This document shows, in pieces, positions 30,688-40,481 of a stretch of DNA of 64,000 bases (positions are counted from its first letter, which is position 1; each line of letters starts with the position of its first letter). The notes beneath the pieces were generated by a model, which saw only the letters and a list, made by a program, of their open reading frames with translations, was not told the origin of the DNA and did not search any database. This DNA is from Pseudomonadales bacterium (lineage in GTDB: Bacteria; Pseudomonadota; Gammaproteobacteria; Pseudomonadales; JAHRWD01). Both the position numbers and the translations under genes were made by a program. Where the stretch lies: the NCBI GenBank assembly GCA_019090315.1, contig JAHRWD010000059.1:23557-87556 (forward strand). The letters run 5' to 3'.

Positions 30688-31317
30688 ATGAAACCACTCA
30701 CAGAACGACAACAAGAGATTCTAACTGTGATCTCTGATCACATAGAAATGCAGGGATACCCACCAACCGTAGCGGAGATCACTGATACCATCGGCGTCAA
30801 ATCAACCAATACAGTACGTGGACACCTTCAGGCCCTGCAAAAAAAGGGTGCAATCGAGCTAGAGGAAAAAAGATCCAGGGGCATACGATTACTCACAACA
30901 AGCAATAAATATGAAGAGGAACTGGATCACCTGCCTATTGTCGGAACGGTAGCCGCTGGAGCGCCTATTCTGGCCCAGGAGAACATCGAATCCCATGTCC
31001 GTATCAACAGAGATATGTTCAGTGATAAGGCAGATTACCTGTTACGTGTGCAGGGTATGAGCATGCGCGATGTGGGTATACTCGATGGCGATCTATTGGC
31101 TGTCCAACGCCGTATTGATGTGTTCAATCGGCAAATTGTGGTTGCCAGGATTGATGACGAGGTTACTGTAAAACGGTTCCGACAAAGTGGGCACACTGTA
31201 TACCTTGATCCAGAAAACCCCGAATTCAACACCATTACTGTTGATCTGGAACATCAGGATCTATCCATTGAAGGCGTGGTAGTTGGTGTTATTCGAAGCC
31301 AGGTTCAGTCTCACTGA
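30688..31317 (+). CDS. lexA: LexA repressor
   Basis: N-terminal wHTH, 'VGTVAAGAPILA' cleavage region, Ser 'GMSMRDVGI', Lys 'VARIDDEVTVKRF'. Confidence 0.97.
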   Translation: MKPLTERQQEILTVISDHIEMQGYPPTVAEITDTIGVKSTNTVRGHLQALQKKGAIELEEKRSRGIRLLTTSNKYEEELDHLPIVGTVAAGAPILAQENIESHVRINRDMFSDKADYLLRVQGMSMRDVGILDGDLLAVQRRIDVFNRQIVVARIDDEVTVKRFRQSGHTVYLDPENPEFNTITVDLEHQDLSIEGVVVGVIRSQVQSH

Positions 31318-31367
31318 GTAACCTGCACAAACGCTTTTCAGCCGCTTTAAAAGCTAACGACAGGCTC

Positions 31368-33035
31368 CTAGATTTTACCCTTGCGGAACAGAGCAATCAG
31401 TTCATTAGTTGAACCATCGAAAACTGGCTGTTGTTTTTCATCTATGAGCTGATTGTGGATAGATTGGCTTAATTGTTTTCCAAGCTCAACACCCCATTGA
31501 TCAAACGCATTGATATCCCAGACCACACTCTGCACATATACCTTGTGCTCATACAGCGCTATTAAAGCACCCAGTGAAGTTGGTTCAAGGTAATCCATCA
31601 ACAGCATATTGCCAGGTCGATTTCCGGGTATTACTCTGTGAGGAGCCAATCGATCGACTTCCGCTTTATCAAGGCCTGCGTCAAATAGTTCGGACCTGGC
31701 TTGATCCAATGTCTTGCCCAGCATCAAAGCCTGGCTTTGTGCTACTGCATTTGAATAAAGGTGACTGTGATGGTCAGCGACAGGGTTGTGGCTATTTAAC
31801 GGTACAATAAAATCAACCGGGATCAGTTGTTTCCCCTGGTGCAATAGTTGGTGATATGAGTGCTGACCAATGGTACCGCTACTACCCCAGACTACCGCTC
31901 CGGTATTGTAGTCCAGTGGTTGTCCTGATCGATTGCAGGATTTTCCATTACTCTCCATGTCAAGCTGCTGAAGAAACTCCGGGAATCGTCTTAAGTCATT
32001 GTCGTATGGGAGCACCGCATGGCTTCGTGCACCAAAGTAGTTTTGATACCAGATTTCCAACATGGCCATTATCACGGGCATGTTTTGCTCAAACTCAGCG
32101 GTCAAAAAATGGTGATCCATCTGATGAGCACCGGCGCGCAGTGCTCTGAAATTCTCGTAACCCAACCCTAACGCGATCGGTAAACCAATCGCTGACCAAA
32201 GGGAGTAGCGCCCTCCGACCCAGTCCCACATTGGGAAAACCTGGCTTTCAGTAATACCGAATTCGACCGCAGCAGCAACATTGCTACTGACTGCGACAAA
32301 ATGTTTAGCCAGATCAGACTCTACCCCACCCTGTTGCAGGAACCAGGATCGCGCTGCTTCCGCATTTTTTTTAGTCTCAAGCGTAGAAAAGCTCTTGGAT
32401 GCGATAATGAACAGTGTGGTTTCAGGCGACAATCCATGTACGGTATTTATGAAATCACTACCGTCGATATTTGCCAAAAAATGGATATTAATTGACGGAT
32501 TTTGGTACGGCGCTAATGCGTCGTAAACCATTCGCGGACCAAGGTCTGAACCGCCAATGCCAATACTGACAATATCTGTAATGGGCAACCCGTTATATCC
32601 GAGCCATTGGCCTGTCTCAATCTGCTCTACAAACTCCTGAATTCGATCTTGAACCTGCTGGATTTCGGAGTTAATTGCTAACCTGTGGTTATCTTGAAAG
32701 CTTTCTCGCAAAGCAATATGAAGTACCGATCTGTCTTCGGTCTGGTTTATCACTTCTCCATTAAACATCGCTTCAATGGCAGTTTGTAGACCTGCCTGCC
32801 GAGCCAGCTCAATCAACAGACTGCGGGTCTGGTCATTTACGAGATTTTTAGAGTAGTCCAGCAGCAGGCCACTGGTTTTCAGACTGAACTGCTGAGCCCG
32901 GTCGGGATTTTGTTCAAATAGCTCAGAGATTGATTTCCTGGCGATTACATTCTTGTGCTCGACTAACTCATTCCACAGAGGGTTAGTCGAGTTTTGAGGA
33001 ATTGAAGGTTTGAAATTTCCCGGGTTTAACAGCAT
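31368..33035 (-). CDS. pgi: Glucose-6-phosphate isomerase
   Basis: 'SIGIGGSDLGPRMVYDAL', 'FDQWGVELGKQL'. Confidence 0.97.
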   Translation of the reverse strand: MLLNPGNFKPSIPQNSTNPLWNELVEHKNVIARKSISELFEQNPDRAQQFSLKTSGLLLDYSKNLVNDQTRSLLIELARQAGLQTAIEAMFNGEVINQTEDRSVLHIALRESFQDNHRLAINSEIQQVQDRIQEFVEQIETGQWLGYNGLPITDIVSIGIGGSDLGPRMVYDALAPYQNPSINIHFLANIDGSDFINTVHGLSPETTLFIIASKSFSTLETKKNAEAARSWFLQQGGVESDLAKHFVAVSSNVAAAVEFGITESQVFPMWDWVGGRYSLWSAIGLPIALGLGYENFRALRAGAHQMDHHFLTAEFEQNMPVIMAMLEIWYQNYFGARSHAVLPYDNDLRRFPEFLQQLDMESNGKSCNRSGQPLDYNTGAVVWGSSGTIGQHSYHQLLHQGKQLIPVDFIVPLNSHNPVADHHSHLYSNAVAQSQALMLGKTLDQARSELFDAGLDKAEVDRLAPHRVIPGNRPGNMLLMDYLEPTSLGALIALYEHKVYVQSVVWDINAFDQWGVELGKQLSQSIHNQLIDEKQQPVFDGSTNELIALFRKGKI

Positions 33036-33041
33036 AAAATA

Positions 33042-33740
33042 TCACTCAAGAGCATCCTGAGTCTGCTCGAGGCTGCTGTGACGGACATCCTTTCCTTTCA
33101 CATAATAGATAATATATTCGCAAATATTCTTTGCATGGTCACCAATGCGCTCCATTGCACGAACTGCCCACATGGTATTAAGTGCCCTACGGATAGCTCG
33201 AGGGTCTTCCATCATCAAGGTGATCAATTGTCGTAAAATTGCTTCATACTCTTCATCGACCTGAGCATCTTCCTGCAATACTTTAAAGGCTGCATCTGCA
33301 TCCATTCGTGCGTAGGCATCCAGTGCATCATGCAGCATCACGCGCACCTGATTACCGAGGTGTCGCACTTCAGGATAGCGATTGGCGGGATGTTCCAGGC
33401 GTATATTTTCCATACCTAATCGAGCAATTTTTTCGGATTCATCTCCGATTCTTTCAAGATCGGTAATAGTTTTAATGGTGCCCGTCACCAGTCGCAAGTC
33501 ACTGGCAGTCGGCTGACGGCGCGCAATTACCTGGGTGCACAGTTCGTCAATCTCAATTTCCATTTTATTGACCAGAATCTCAGTTTCGAGCACTGATTCC
33601 GCAAGCGAATCTTTTCCATGGGCAAGTACTTCACAGGCATCTCTGAGCTGTGTTTCAACCAGGCCACCCATCGCTAGCACCTGGGTTTTAACGGTATCAA
33701 GATCCGTATTGAATTGTTCAGAGATATGAGAGTGATCCAT
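33042..33740 (-). CDS. phoU: Phosphate signalling complex protein PhoU
   Basis: Helical PhoU repeats 'MGGLVETQLRDACEVL...LVTGTIKTITDLERIGDESEKIARL'. Confidence 0.95.
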   Translation of the reverse strand: MDHSHISEQFNTDLDTVKTQVLAMGGLVETQLRDACEVLAHGKDSLAESVLETEILVNKMEIEIDELCTQVIARRQPTASDLRLVTGTIKTITDLERIGDESEKIARLGMENIRLEHPANRYPEVRHLGNQVRVMLHDALDAYARMDADAAFKVLQEDAQVDEEYEAILRQLITLMMEDPRAIRRALNTMWAVRAMERIGDHAKNICEYIIYYVKGKDVRHSSLEQTQDALE

Positions 33741-33772
33741 GTCTATCGGGCTCCATTAGCCTTTATTTATAC

Positions 33773-33809
33773 GAGACCTTTGCACAAAAGCCAGTTTGTT
33801 TTCATGCGG
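33773..33809. repeat. Solo half-copy of the palindromic MITE-like element (pstB-phoU intergenic gap)
   Basis: gagacctttgcacaaaagccagtttgttttcatgcgg; 31/37 identical by eye to the end of the 58936-59074 element (reverse complement). Confidence 0.7.
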
Positions 33810-33816
33810 TACAATA

Positions 33817-34629
33817 TTATCCGTATCTACCGGTAATATAATCTTCTGTTTGTTTCTCTTTCGGGTTAGTAAACAATCGATCGGTTGAGCCAAATTCAAC
33901 CAGATCGCCCATATACATGAAGGCAGTATAGTCCGAAACACGAGCCGCCTGTTGCATGTTGTGCGTTACAATCAAAATCGTATAGTCGGACTTTAACTCG
34001 TATATTAATTCTTCAATTTTAAGAGTTGAAATCGGATCCAGCGCCGAAGCGGGTTCATCCAGCAACAGCACTTCGGGTTTGATTGCAATCGCCCGGGCAA
34101 TAACCAGACGTTGTTGCTGGCCACCGGAAAGTCCCATCGCGTTGTCATCAAGACGATCTTTCACTTCATCCCAAATCGCAGCACTTTTTAATGCCCACTC
34201 TACCCGTTCGTCCAGGATATGCCTTTTATTAAGGCCCTGTAATCGTAGCCCATAGGCAACGTTTTCATAAATTGATTTAGGAAAAGGATTGGGTTTCTGG
34301 AATACCATTCCAACCTGGCGTCTAAGCTCAGCCACATCAACCGCCGGAGCAAAGATATCCTGACCGGAAAGGCAGATCGAACCTTCCATACGAACCCCGT
34401 CCACCAAATCATTCATACGATTAAAACAGCGTAAAAGTGTAGATTTGCCACAACCACTAGGGCCGATAAATGCGGTTACTTTCTTTTCCGGGACATCCAT
34501 GTTGACGTCATGGAGGGCCTGCTTTTCACTGTAAAAAAGATTGAGATCACGCACCTCAATCTTGATATTTTCGCCTTCTGGAATTGCAGCGGTTTCAGCG
34601 GGTATATCGAGAGTAGCTTTTGGACTCAT
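33817..34629 (-). CDS. pstB: Phosphate ABC transporter ATP-binding protein
   Basis: Walker A '[20 protein letters not shown]', '[16 protein letters not shown]'. Confidence 0.97.
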   Translation of the reverse strand: MSPKATLDIPAETAAIPEGENIKIEVRDLNLFYSEKQALHDVNMDVPEKKVTAFIGPSGCGKSTLLRCFNRMNDLVDGVRMEGSICLSGQDIFAPAVDVAELRRQVGMVFQKPNPFPKSIYENVAYGLRLQGLNKRHILDERVEWALKSAAIWDEVKDRLDDNAMGLSGGQQQRLVIARAIAIKPEVLLLDEPASALDPISTLKIEELIYELKSDYTILIVTHNMQQAARVSDYTAFMYMGDLVEFGSTDRLFTNPKEKQTEDYITGRYG

Positions 34630-34749
34630 AACAGCTCTATTTTTCCGATTTATTCATCTGTTGAACAGGTTCCTGATAGCGGATGTCGCTAGGTGTCTTT
34701 TAGTACTTCGTCTGTATCAGTACTCCGACAGGATTGTATTGGCGGAGTA

Positions 34750-36447
34750 CTAGTTTTCCATAGCACGATAGCGTTCTCGCAGCCGGTTACGCATCAAAAT
34801 CACTGCAAGGTTTAAAAAGATAATCACCAATACAAGCAAAAACGAGGTTGCATAAACCAGTGGCCGAGCCACTTCAACGTTGGGGCTTTGAAAACCCACA
34901 TCATAGATATGAAAACCAAGATGCATAAACTTCCGTTCAAGGTGAACAAACGGAAAGTTTCCATCCATGGGTAGATCTGGTGCGAGCTTCACAACTCCGA
35001 CTAACATTAGCGGTGCAACTTCACCCGCGGCCCGTGCAATGGCCAGGATAACCCCGGTCATAATCGAAGGGCTGGCCATCGGCAAAATCACCTTGCGCAG
35101 TGTCTCAAACCGGGTAGCGCCAAGCGCCAGGCTACCTTCGCGAATCGAGCGGGGAATACGGGTGAGCCCCTCTTCTGTAGAAACAATTACCACTGGAACA
35201 GTCATAATCGCAAGGGTTAACGCTGCCCACATGATTCCAGGCGTACCCAGAGTCGGTGCTGGTTTTGCGGCACTAAAAAACAGGTCATCAATATTTCCAC
35301 CCAGAAAATAAACGAAGAATCCCAATCCAAATACACCATAAACAATCGAAGGCACACCGGCCAGATTGTTAACGGCAATCCGGATCATTCTGATCATTGG
35401 TCCCTGGGTAGCGTATTCACGCAAATAAACCGCAGCAATCACACCAAACGGGGTTACCATTACGGTCATCAATAACACCATCATGATGGTGCCAAAAATA
35501 GCGGGGAAAATACCACCTTCGGTATTAGCTTCCCGTGGGTCATCCACCATAAAATGATAGAGATTTACAAAGTATTCTCCCAACTTTTCAGTGCTGCTCA
35601 TCAAGTTCGGTTTTATCGCGCCAACAATTACCGACAAAGGCAGTTCAACGATTTTCAACTGTCCTGCATTTACAATTTCGAAGCTTGCTTTATCACGTTC
35701 AATCTGGTGATTCAGTGATGCCAGTTTGTCCTGTATTACTTTATAGATCTTTTGCTGCTCTGCTTCTTTTAGTGCGATCTCTTTTAAATTTTCCGGTGTA
35801 TCGTTTTTATCCAGCTCTAACCCACGTCGTTCAAGTCGCAGTTTTTCAAGCTGATAATTAACTCGGCCAATCTCCTTTTTTTCAAGGCTACGAATGGCAT
35901 CACGTAGTTCAATAGTGCGATCCAGACGCAACTCAAATTCGGCCCACAAATCACCATCGGCCTTAACCGGCACACCCTTTTCAGAGAGGGATTTTAACTC
36001 ACCGAACAGCGTTCCCCACTCGGTTCGTTCAACCGCCACTACCTGCTCAGGTCTGGTTATTTTTTGAATCTGGAATTTTGATATCCACTGGAAGTCAGCG
36101 CCACTTTGATCGCGGTTACCTACTTTGATCATCCAGCGTTCAACATCTCGCATATTCTCTGGCAATATCTCTCCGGTAGATTCTTCGTAACGAATCTTTG
36201 AGATAACATCTGTATCAATCCACTCGCCAACAGAGCTGGAGACACTTCCATCAGCTTGTTTGTACTCTATCGACAATATCTCTTTGGGCCAGAAGTGACC
36301 ACCGCCGCGAGCTGCGATTAACCCCAGCAATCCAAAAACCATTATCAGGCTGATAGAAACTGCGCCCGCATTAATCCAGATCATTGGGTTGCCGCTTTTC
36401 CACCACAATGAAAAAGCCGATTGATCTTTTCGATCGATAATACTCAT
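34750..36447 (-). CDS. pstA: Phosphate ABC transporter permease PstA, extended form with large insert between TM1 and permease core
   Basis: 565 aa; C-terminal permease 'LAIMTVPVVIVSTEEGLTRIPRSIREGSLALGATRFETLRKVILP'. Confidence 0.93.
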   Translation of the reverse strand: MSIIDRKDQSAFSLWWKSGNPMIWINAGAVSISLIMVFGLLGLIAARGGGHFWPKEILSIEYKQADGSVSSSVGEWIDTDVISKIRYEESTGEILPENMRDVERWMIKVGNRDQSGADFQWISKFQIQKITRPEQVVAVERTEWGTLFGELKSLSEKGVPVKADGDLWAEFELRLDRTIELRDAIRSLEKKEIGRVNYQLEKLRLERRGLELDKNDTPENLKEIALKEAEQQKIYKVIQDKLASLNHQIERDKASFEIVNAGQLKIVELPLSVIVGAIKPNLMSSTEKLGEYFVNLYHFMVDDPREANTEGGIFPAIFGTIMMVLLMTVMVTPFGVIAAVYLREYATQGPMIRMIRIAVNNLAGVPSIVYGVFGLGFFVYFLGGNIDDLFFSAAKPAPTLGTPGIMWAALTLAIMTVPVVIVSTEEGLTRIPRSIREGSLALGATRFETLRKVILPMASPSIMTGVILAIARAAGEVAPLMLVGVVKLAPDLPMDGNFPFVHLERKFMHLGFHIYDVGFQSPNVEVARPLVYATSFLLVLVIIFLNLAVILMRNRLRERYRAMEN

Positions 36448-38691
36448 CTACAGGTTTCCATATTTTTTTCTCAGGTTTTGGCGTACCACTTCTGCAATCG
36501 TATTGAAGAAGAAGGTCACGGCAAACAAAACAAGTGCCGCCAAAAATAGAATTCTGTAATGACTGCTATCGACTTCCGATTCGGGTAGCTCGACCGCAAT
36601 ATTGGCGGACAGGGTACGCATACCCTGAAAGATACTAAAATCCATCACCGGGGTGTTTCCAGTGGCCATCAGTACGATCATGGTTTCACCCACCGCACGA
36701 CCAAGGCCAATCATCACGGCAGAAAAAATGCCAGGGCTGGCGGTAAGAATCACCACCTTTGTAAGGGTCTGCCATGGCGTTGCACCCAGTGCCAAAGATC
36801 CCTGGGTCAGGTGCTTGGGTACACTAAAAATAGCATCTTCTGTGATTGAGAAAATCGTCGGGATAACCGCCAGTCCCATCGCCAGGCCTACCACCAGGGA
36901 ATTACGTTGATCATAATTGACGCCGAGGGTTTCGCGCATCCATATTTGAATATCCCCGCCAAAAAGCATGGTTTCCAGTGTCGGTGCAACCGCAAAGGCC
37001 AACCACACACAGAGGATAATGACCGGAACCAATACCGCTGCCTGCCAGCCGTTGGATAATCGATAGGTAAGAGAAACAGGAAGTATGTGCCAGATCCAGG
37101 CAAACAATATGAGTTCAAAGGGTAAGACCAATAGCACACTGACGACCGCCAGCAGATTGTCCTCTACCAGAGGTGCCAGCCATAAGCCCGCCAAAAACCC
37201 GAGAATTACAGTGGGCAATGCCTCCATAATTTCGATACTGGGTTTCACCCACGCACGCATCGCTGGCGCCATAAAGTATGCCGTAAAAATGGCTCCGAAT
37301 ATGGCCAACGGCGTCGCAAACATCATGGCGTAAAAAGCTGCCTTGAGGGTTCCGAAGGAGATTGGAATCAGACTGAATTTTGGTTCGAAATCATTATCCG
37401 CAGAGGACGATTGCCAGATAAACTCAGCCTCTTCGTAACCTTCGTACCACACCTCGTTCCAGAGCGCAGACCAGGAGATTTCGGGATGATGGTTATCGAT
37501 ATGATAAACCGTCATACCATTCTCGGATTGCATCAAAAAGGTATCGGAGCGAGGAGAATAGGCCTCGTAAAGTGGCTGATCAGGGCGGTCTGAGTTATCA
37601 GAAACCAGAAAAGTCGAAAGCAGCTGTTGTTCGGCGGTGGTATGGAATACCGACAGTTCACCTTTGTCGCTGATACCAATAAAACCTTTGCGCCGCTCCT
37701 CTGGCAAAATACGCTGCACCGATGACTCGAGCTTAAACTGACGATATTTAGCCAGCCCGTATTGATTGCTTTCATCCCGTGTAATTGAAAACTGGTAGAT
37801 ATTACCGAACTGATCACCCACCAGTAATGAGCTGCCTCCCAGTAACATTTTCATTTCGACTGCTTTTGCGCCATCACTCAACAGTGTGGCGTTGGCAACT
37901 TCCTCTGGCTCTTCAATATCACTGATATCATAGAGCGCCACCTGGCCCGATCGGCTGCCCAGATAAAGCCAGCGTGCCTGGCCATCTACAAATTGATAAT
38001 CAATATCAAAGGGTGCTTCAAAACTACTGGAGAGGTCAGCGTCAGAGAGTTCATCACCCTCCTCTACTTCAAACAATGACAGCTTGACCTGCCTGCTGCT
38101 GGAATCTGAAAAAACCGCTACAACCGAATCTTCGCCAATGACTACATCGCGGTAACTGGCTTCACCACCCAGTTCTACCGCAAACGGATCTTCACCGTAG
38201 GGGTACGAGATGCGTGGGATCAAAACTCGACGTTCACCCTCAAAAGTAACGCGATAGCTGATCTGAAAAATCATGACGGAACCATCACTCAGCTTTGCGC
38301 TTAGATTACGGCTGTCGATGTCTGCGGGCGCAATCGATTCTATGGTTACTCCGGGGGGTAGATCCAGCTGTTTGGTTCCGGTTACTTCACCGCTATCCAG
38401 GCCGAAGAAAATGAATGCGCCGCTGCCGGTAACCCGAAGACCTAGCTGTTTGCTCTCTTCAACGGCTATGTAGGCGGTGGAGCCGCGCTCCTGGGAAGGA
38501 ATTGAGTAATGCGCAGTTTGCTCAATGGTTGCCGGGCTAAAAATAGGAGCGACTACCGCCAGCAGGTAGAAAAACAGTAGGACGATGATCAAGATCACCC
38601 AGACTCCGCCCGTAGCAATAACCCCTGTCGCGATACGATCGATTAAATTTCTGCGGCGCTGCTGGGCGCTTGCTTCAACGGTATTTATCAT
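36448..38691 (-). CDS. pstC: Phosphate ABC transporter permease PstC, extended form with large extracytoplasmic domain
   Basis: 747 aa; 'GLGRAVGETMIVLMATGNTP', 'MEALPTVILGFLAGLWLAP'. Confidence 0.92.
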   Translation of the reverse strand: MINTVEASAQQRRRNLIDRIATGVIATGGVWVILIIVLLFFYLLAVVAPIFSPATIEQTAHYSIPSQERGSTAYIAVEESKQLGLRVTGSGAFIFFGLDSGEVTGTKQLDLPPGVTIESIAPADIDSRNLSAKLSDGSVMIFQISYRVTFEGERRVLIPRISYPYGEDPFAVELGGEASYRDVVIGEDSVVAVFSDSSSRQVKLSLFEVEEGDELSDADLSSSFEAPFDIDYQFVDGQARWLYLGSRSGQVALYDISDIEEPEEVANATLLSDGAKAVEMKMLLGGSSLLVGDQFGNIYQFSITRDESNQYGLAKYRQFKLESSVQRILPEERRKGFIGISDKGELSVFHTTAEQQLLSTFLVSDNSDRPDQPLYEAYSPRSDTFLMQSENGMTVYHIDNHHPEISWSALWNEVWYEGYEEAEFIWQSSSADNDFEPKFSLIPISFGTLKAAFYAMMFATPLAIFGAIFTAYFMAPAMRAWVKPSIEIMEALPTVILGFLAGLWLAPLVEDNLLAVVSVLLVLPFELILFAWIWHILPVSLTYRLSNGWQAAVLVPVIILCVWLAFAVAPTLETMLFGGDIQIWMRETLGVNYDQRNSLVVGLAMGLAVIPTIFSITEDAIFSVPKHLTQGSLALGATPWQTLTKVVILTASPGIFSAVMIGLGRAVGETMIVLMATGNTPVMDFSIFQGMRTLSANIAVELPESEVDSSHYRILFLAALVLFAVTFFFNTIAEVVRQNLRKKYGNL

Positions 38692-38697
38692 GCGCGC

Positions 38698-38753
38698 AGT
38701 CTAATCCGGGTTTATTTCAGTTTTGTTACAGTTGGGTGTAAGCCCTATGACAG
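38698..38753 (-). promoter_or_regulatory. Tandem Pho box (38714-38753) plus -10 TAGACT (38698-38703) upstream of pstC
   Basis: Minus strand: CTGTCAT-AGGG-CTTACAC-CCAA-CTGTAAC-AAAA-CTGAAAT (four 7-mers at 11-bp period), then 10 nt, TAGACT, 6 nt, ATG. Confidence 0.8.
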
Positions 38754-38822
38754 GCCGCAATAATATCGAAATACCGGTAGCTTTAATAGTTGATCAAGCC
38801 GGATTGATCGCTGCTGGACTCA

Positions 38823-39245
38823 TCAGTATTTCAAGGTCATTTTTTGGTGAGCAATACCCGCTTCGTCAAATACAGGACCCATTAATTCAAACCCCGCACG
38901 TTGATAGAATTCGATTACCCGGATTTGGGCGTGCAGGAATACGGTCTGGAAATGAATTCTAGCTTCTGAAACCACTGACTCCAATAATTGAGCCCCGACT
39001 CCCTCTCCCCTGTACTCTTTTACGACTGCCATTCGGCCAATCTGGCCTTGCGGGGTGAGCCGAGCGGTACCGACCGAATGATTGCTCTCATCATAAGCCA
39101 ACCAATGCCAACTACTCTCATCCCACTGGTCCCATTCTTCGTCTATAGGAACAGCCTGCTCTTCCACAAACACAGTTAACCGAATTTGCGATAACTGGTC
39201 CCGGTGTGTTTGCCACTGGACCAGCTCAGTTCGTATCTTTGTCAT
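38823..39245 (-). CDS. GNAT family N-acetyltransferase
   Basis: 'IGRMAVVKEYRGEGVGAQLLESVVSEAR' acetyl-CoA binding motif. Confidence 0.9.
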   Translation of the reverse strand: MTKIRTELVQWQTHRDQLSQIRLTVFVEEQAVPIDEEWDQWDESSWHWLAYDESNHSVGTARLTPQGQIGRMAVVKEYRGEGVGAQLLESVVSEARIHFQTVFLHAQIRVIEFYQRAGFELMGPVFDEAGIAHQKMTLKY

Positions 39246-40410
39246 AGAAATAAAGACAGCCGAGGTTGTGTAATTCAATAAGGGTATTTTGCTCATTGGT
39301 TGCTAGCGGTTGGTTCTCAGGTAAAGCGGATAATCGGCGACTACTGCAAAGCCATTGTGCAAATCGCAAAGATACCTGGTAGCCATCACCATCCACAAAT
39401 AGCATCGCACTATCTCGTTCGGCCAAAATATCGTCATCACCCGAACGGGTGTAGGCAAATCGGCTTGCTGTACTCCGCAGCATGCCATCGGCCTGATCAA
39501 ACAGGTTTTGCCATTCAGCAAAATTTTCAACAGGCTGTTCGGGTGGAGCACATAGCTCCGTTTTGGGAGTGGTTGTATAACCGCCGAACCATTTTGCAAA
39601 ATCGGCTGATGGTTGCTCAAGCTGTTTTAATAACAGTGCCTGGATATCAGCGATCGCATCACCAGAGATCTCTCCGGGACTACGCTGAAGCACCAGTTTC
39701 GGATCCCTGTAGCGATCAGAATCTGTCAGGCCCTGGCTGCAATAATCACTGTAATCCGTCAACATATCCCGTATCGGTGGCGCACGAAACCCGATCGAAA
39801 AGGTCATGCATTCATCCTGTGCCACCCCGTGATGAGCAATATGAGGCGGTAGGTAGAGCATATCACCAGGCTCAAGAATCCAGTCTTGCTGGGCGTTAAA
39901 TCGCTCCATGATTCTTAGATCGATACCATCCAGATAGTTATCTTCAGATAGATCGAGTTCACTGATTTGCCAGCGACGGTGCCCCAGACCCTGCAGCAAA
40001 AAAACATCGTAGGTATCCCAATGAGGGCCAACTGAACCTCCTTTTGGTGCATAACTCACCATTAGATCATCGATTCGCCAGTCCGGTATAAATCGAAACC
40101 GGTCAGTAATTTCTGACATTTCAGGAAGATGTTTTTCGACATCGGTCACTAATAATGTCCAATGACTTTCAGGCAGGGTTGAAAAAACCGATGGATCTAG
40201 CGGGTCATACAATACCTGCCAGGGTGACTCAAAACCCTTTTCAATAACCAAACGACTATCGACCTGCGCTTCACAGGCAAGTGCTGCCAGTTCATCCGCC
40301 GTAATAGGTGATCTGAAACCAGGCAGGGCACCGCGAATCAGCAGCGGCTTTTTCTGCCAATATTCGTCAAGGAATTGCTGCTCGGATAACGAGCCTAAAA
40401 TAGACTTCAT
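39226..40410 (-). CDS. roxA: JmjC/cupin ribosomal protein oxygenase (RoxA/YcfD-like)
   Basis: 'EYWQKKPLLIRGAL', 'GGSVGPHWDTYDVFLLQGLGHRRWQI' HxD motif. Confidence 0.9.
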   Translation of the reverse strand: MKSILGSLSEQQFLDEYWQKKPLLIRGALPGFRSPITADELAALACEAQVDSRLVIEKGFESPWQVLYDPLDPSVFSTLPESHWTLLVTDVEKHLPEMSEITDRFRFIPDWRIDDLMVSYAPKGGSVGPHWDTYDVFLLQGLGHRRWQISELDLSEDNYLDGIDLRIMERFNAQQDWILEPGDMLYLPPHIAHHGVAQDECMTFSIGFRAPPIRDMLTDYSDYCSQGLTDSDRYRDPKLVLQRSPGEISGDAIADIQALLLKQLEQPSADFAKWFGGYTTTPKTELCAPPEQPVENFAEWQNLFDQADGMLRSTASRFAYTRSGDDDILAERDSAMLFVDGDGYQVSLRFAQWLCSSRRLSALPENQPLATNEQNTLIELHNLGCLYFYDKDTN

Positions 40411-40481
40411 TTAGTCGGGGTCTCTAGTGCGAGTGGGATACAGGATTAAACAGATGAGGATTGGAGCAAAGCAATTGTAAT

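Noticed and set aside
39300-39899. 199-aa plus-strand ORF antisense to roxA
   Set aside because: Shadow frame in a conserved gene; sequence lacks recognisable domain features.
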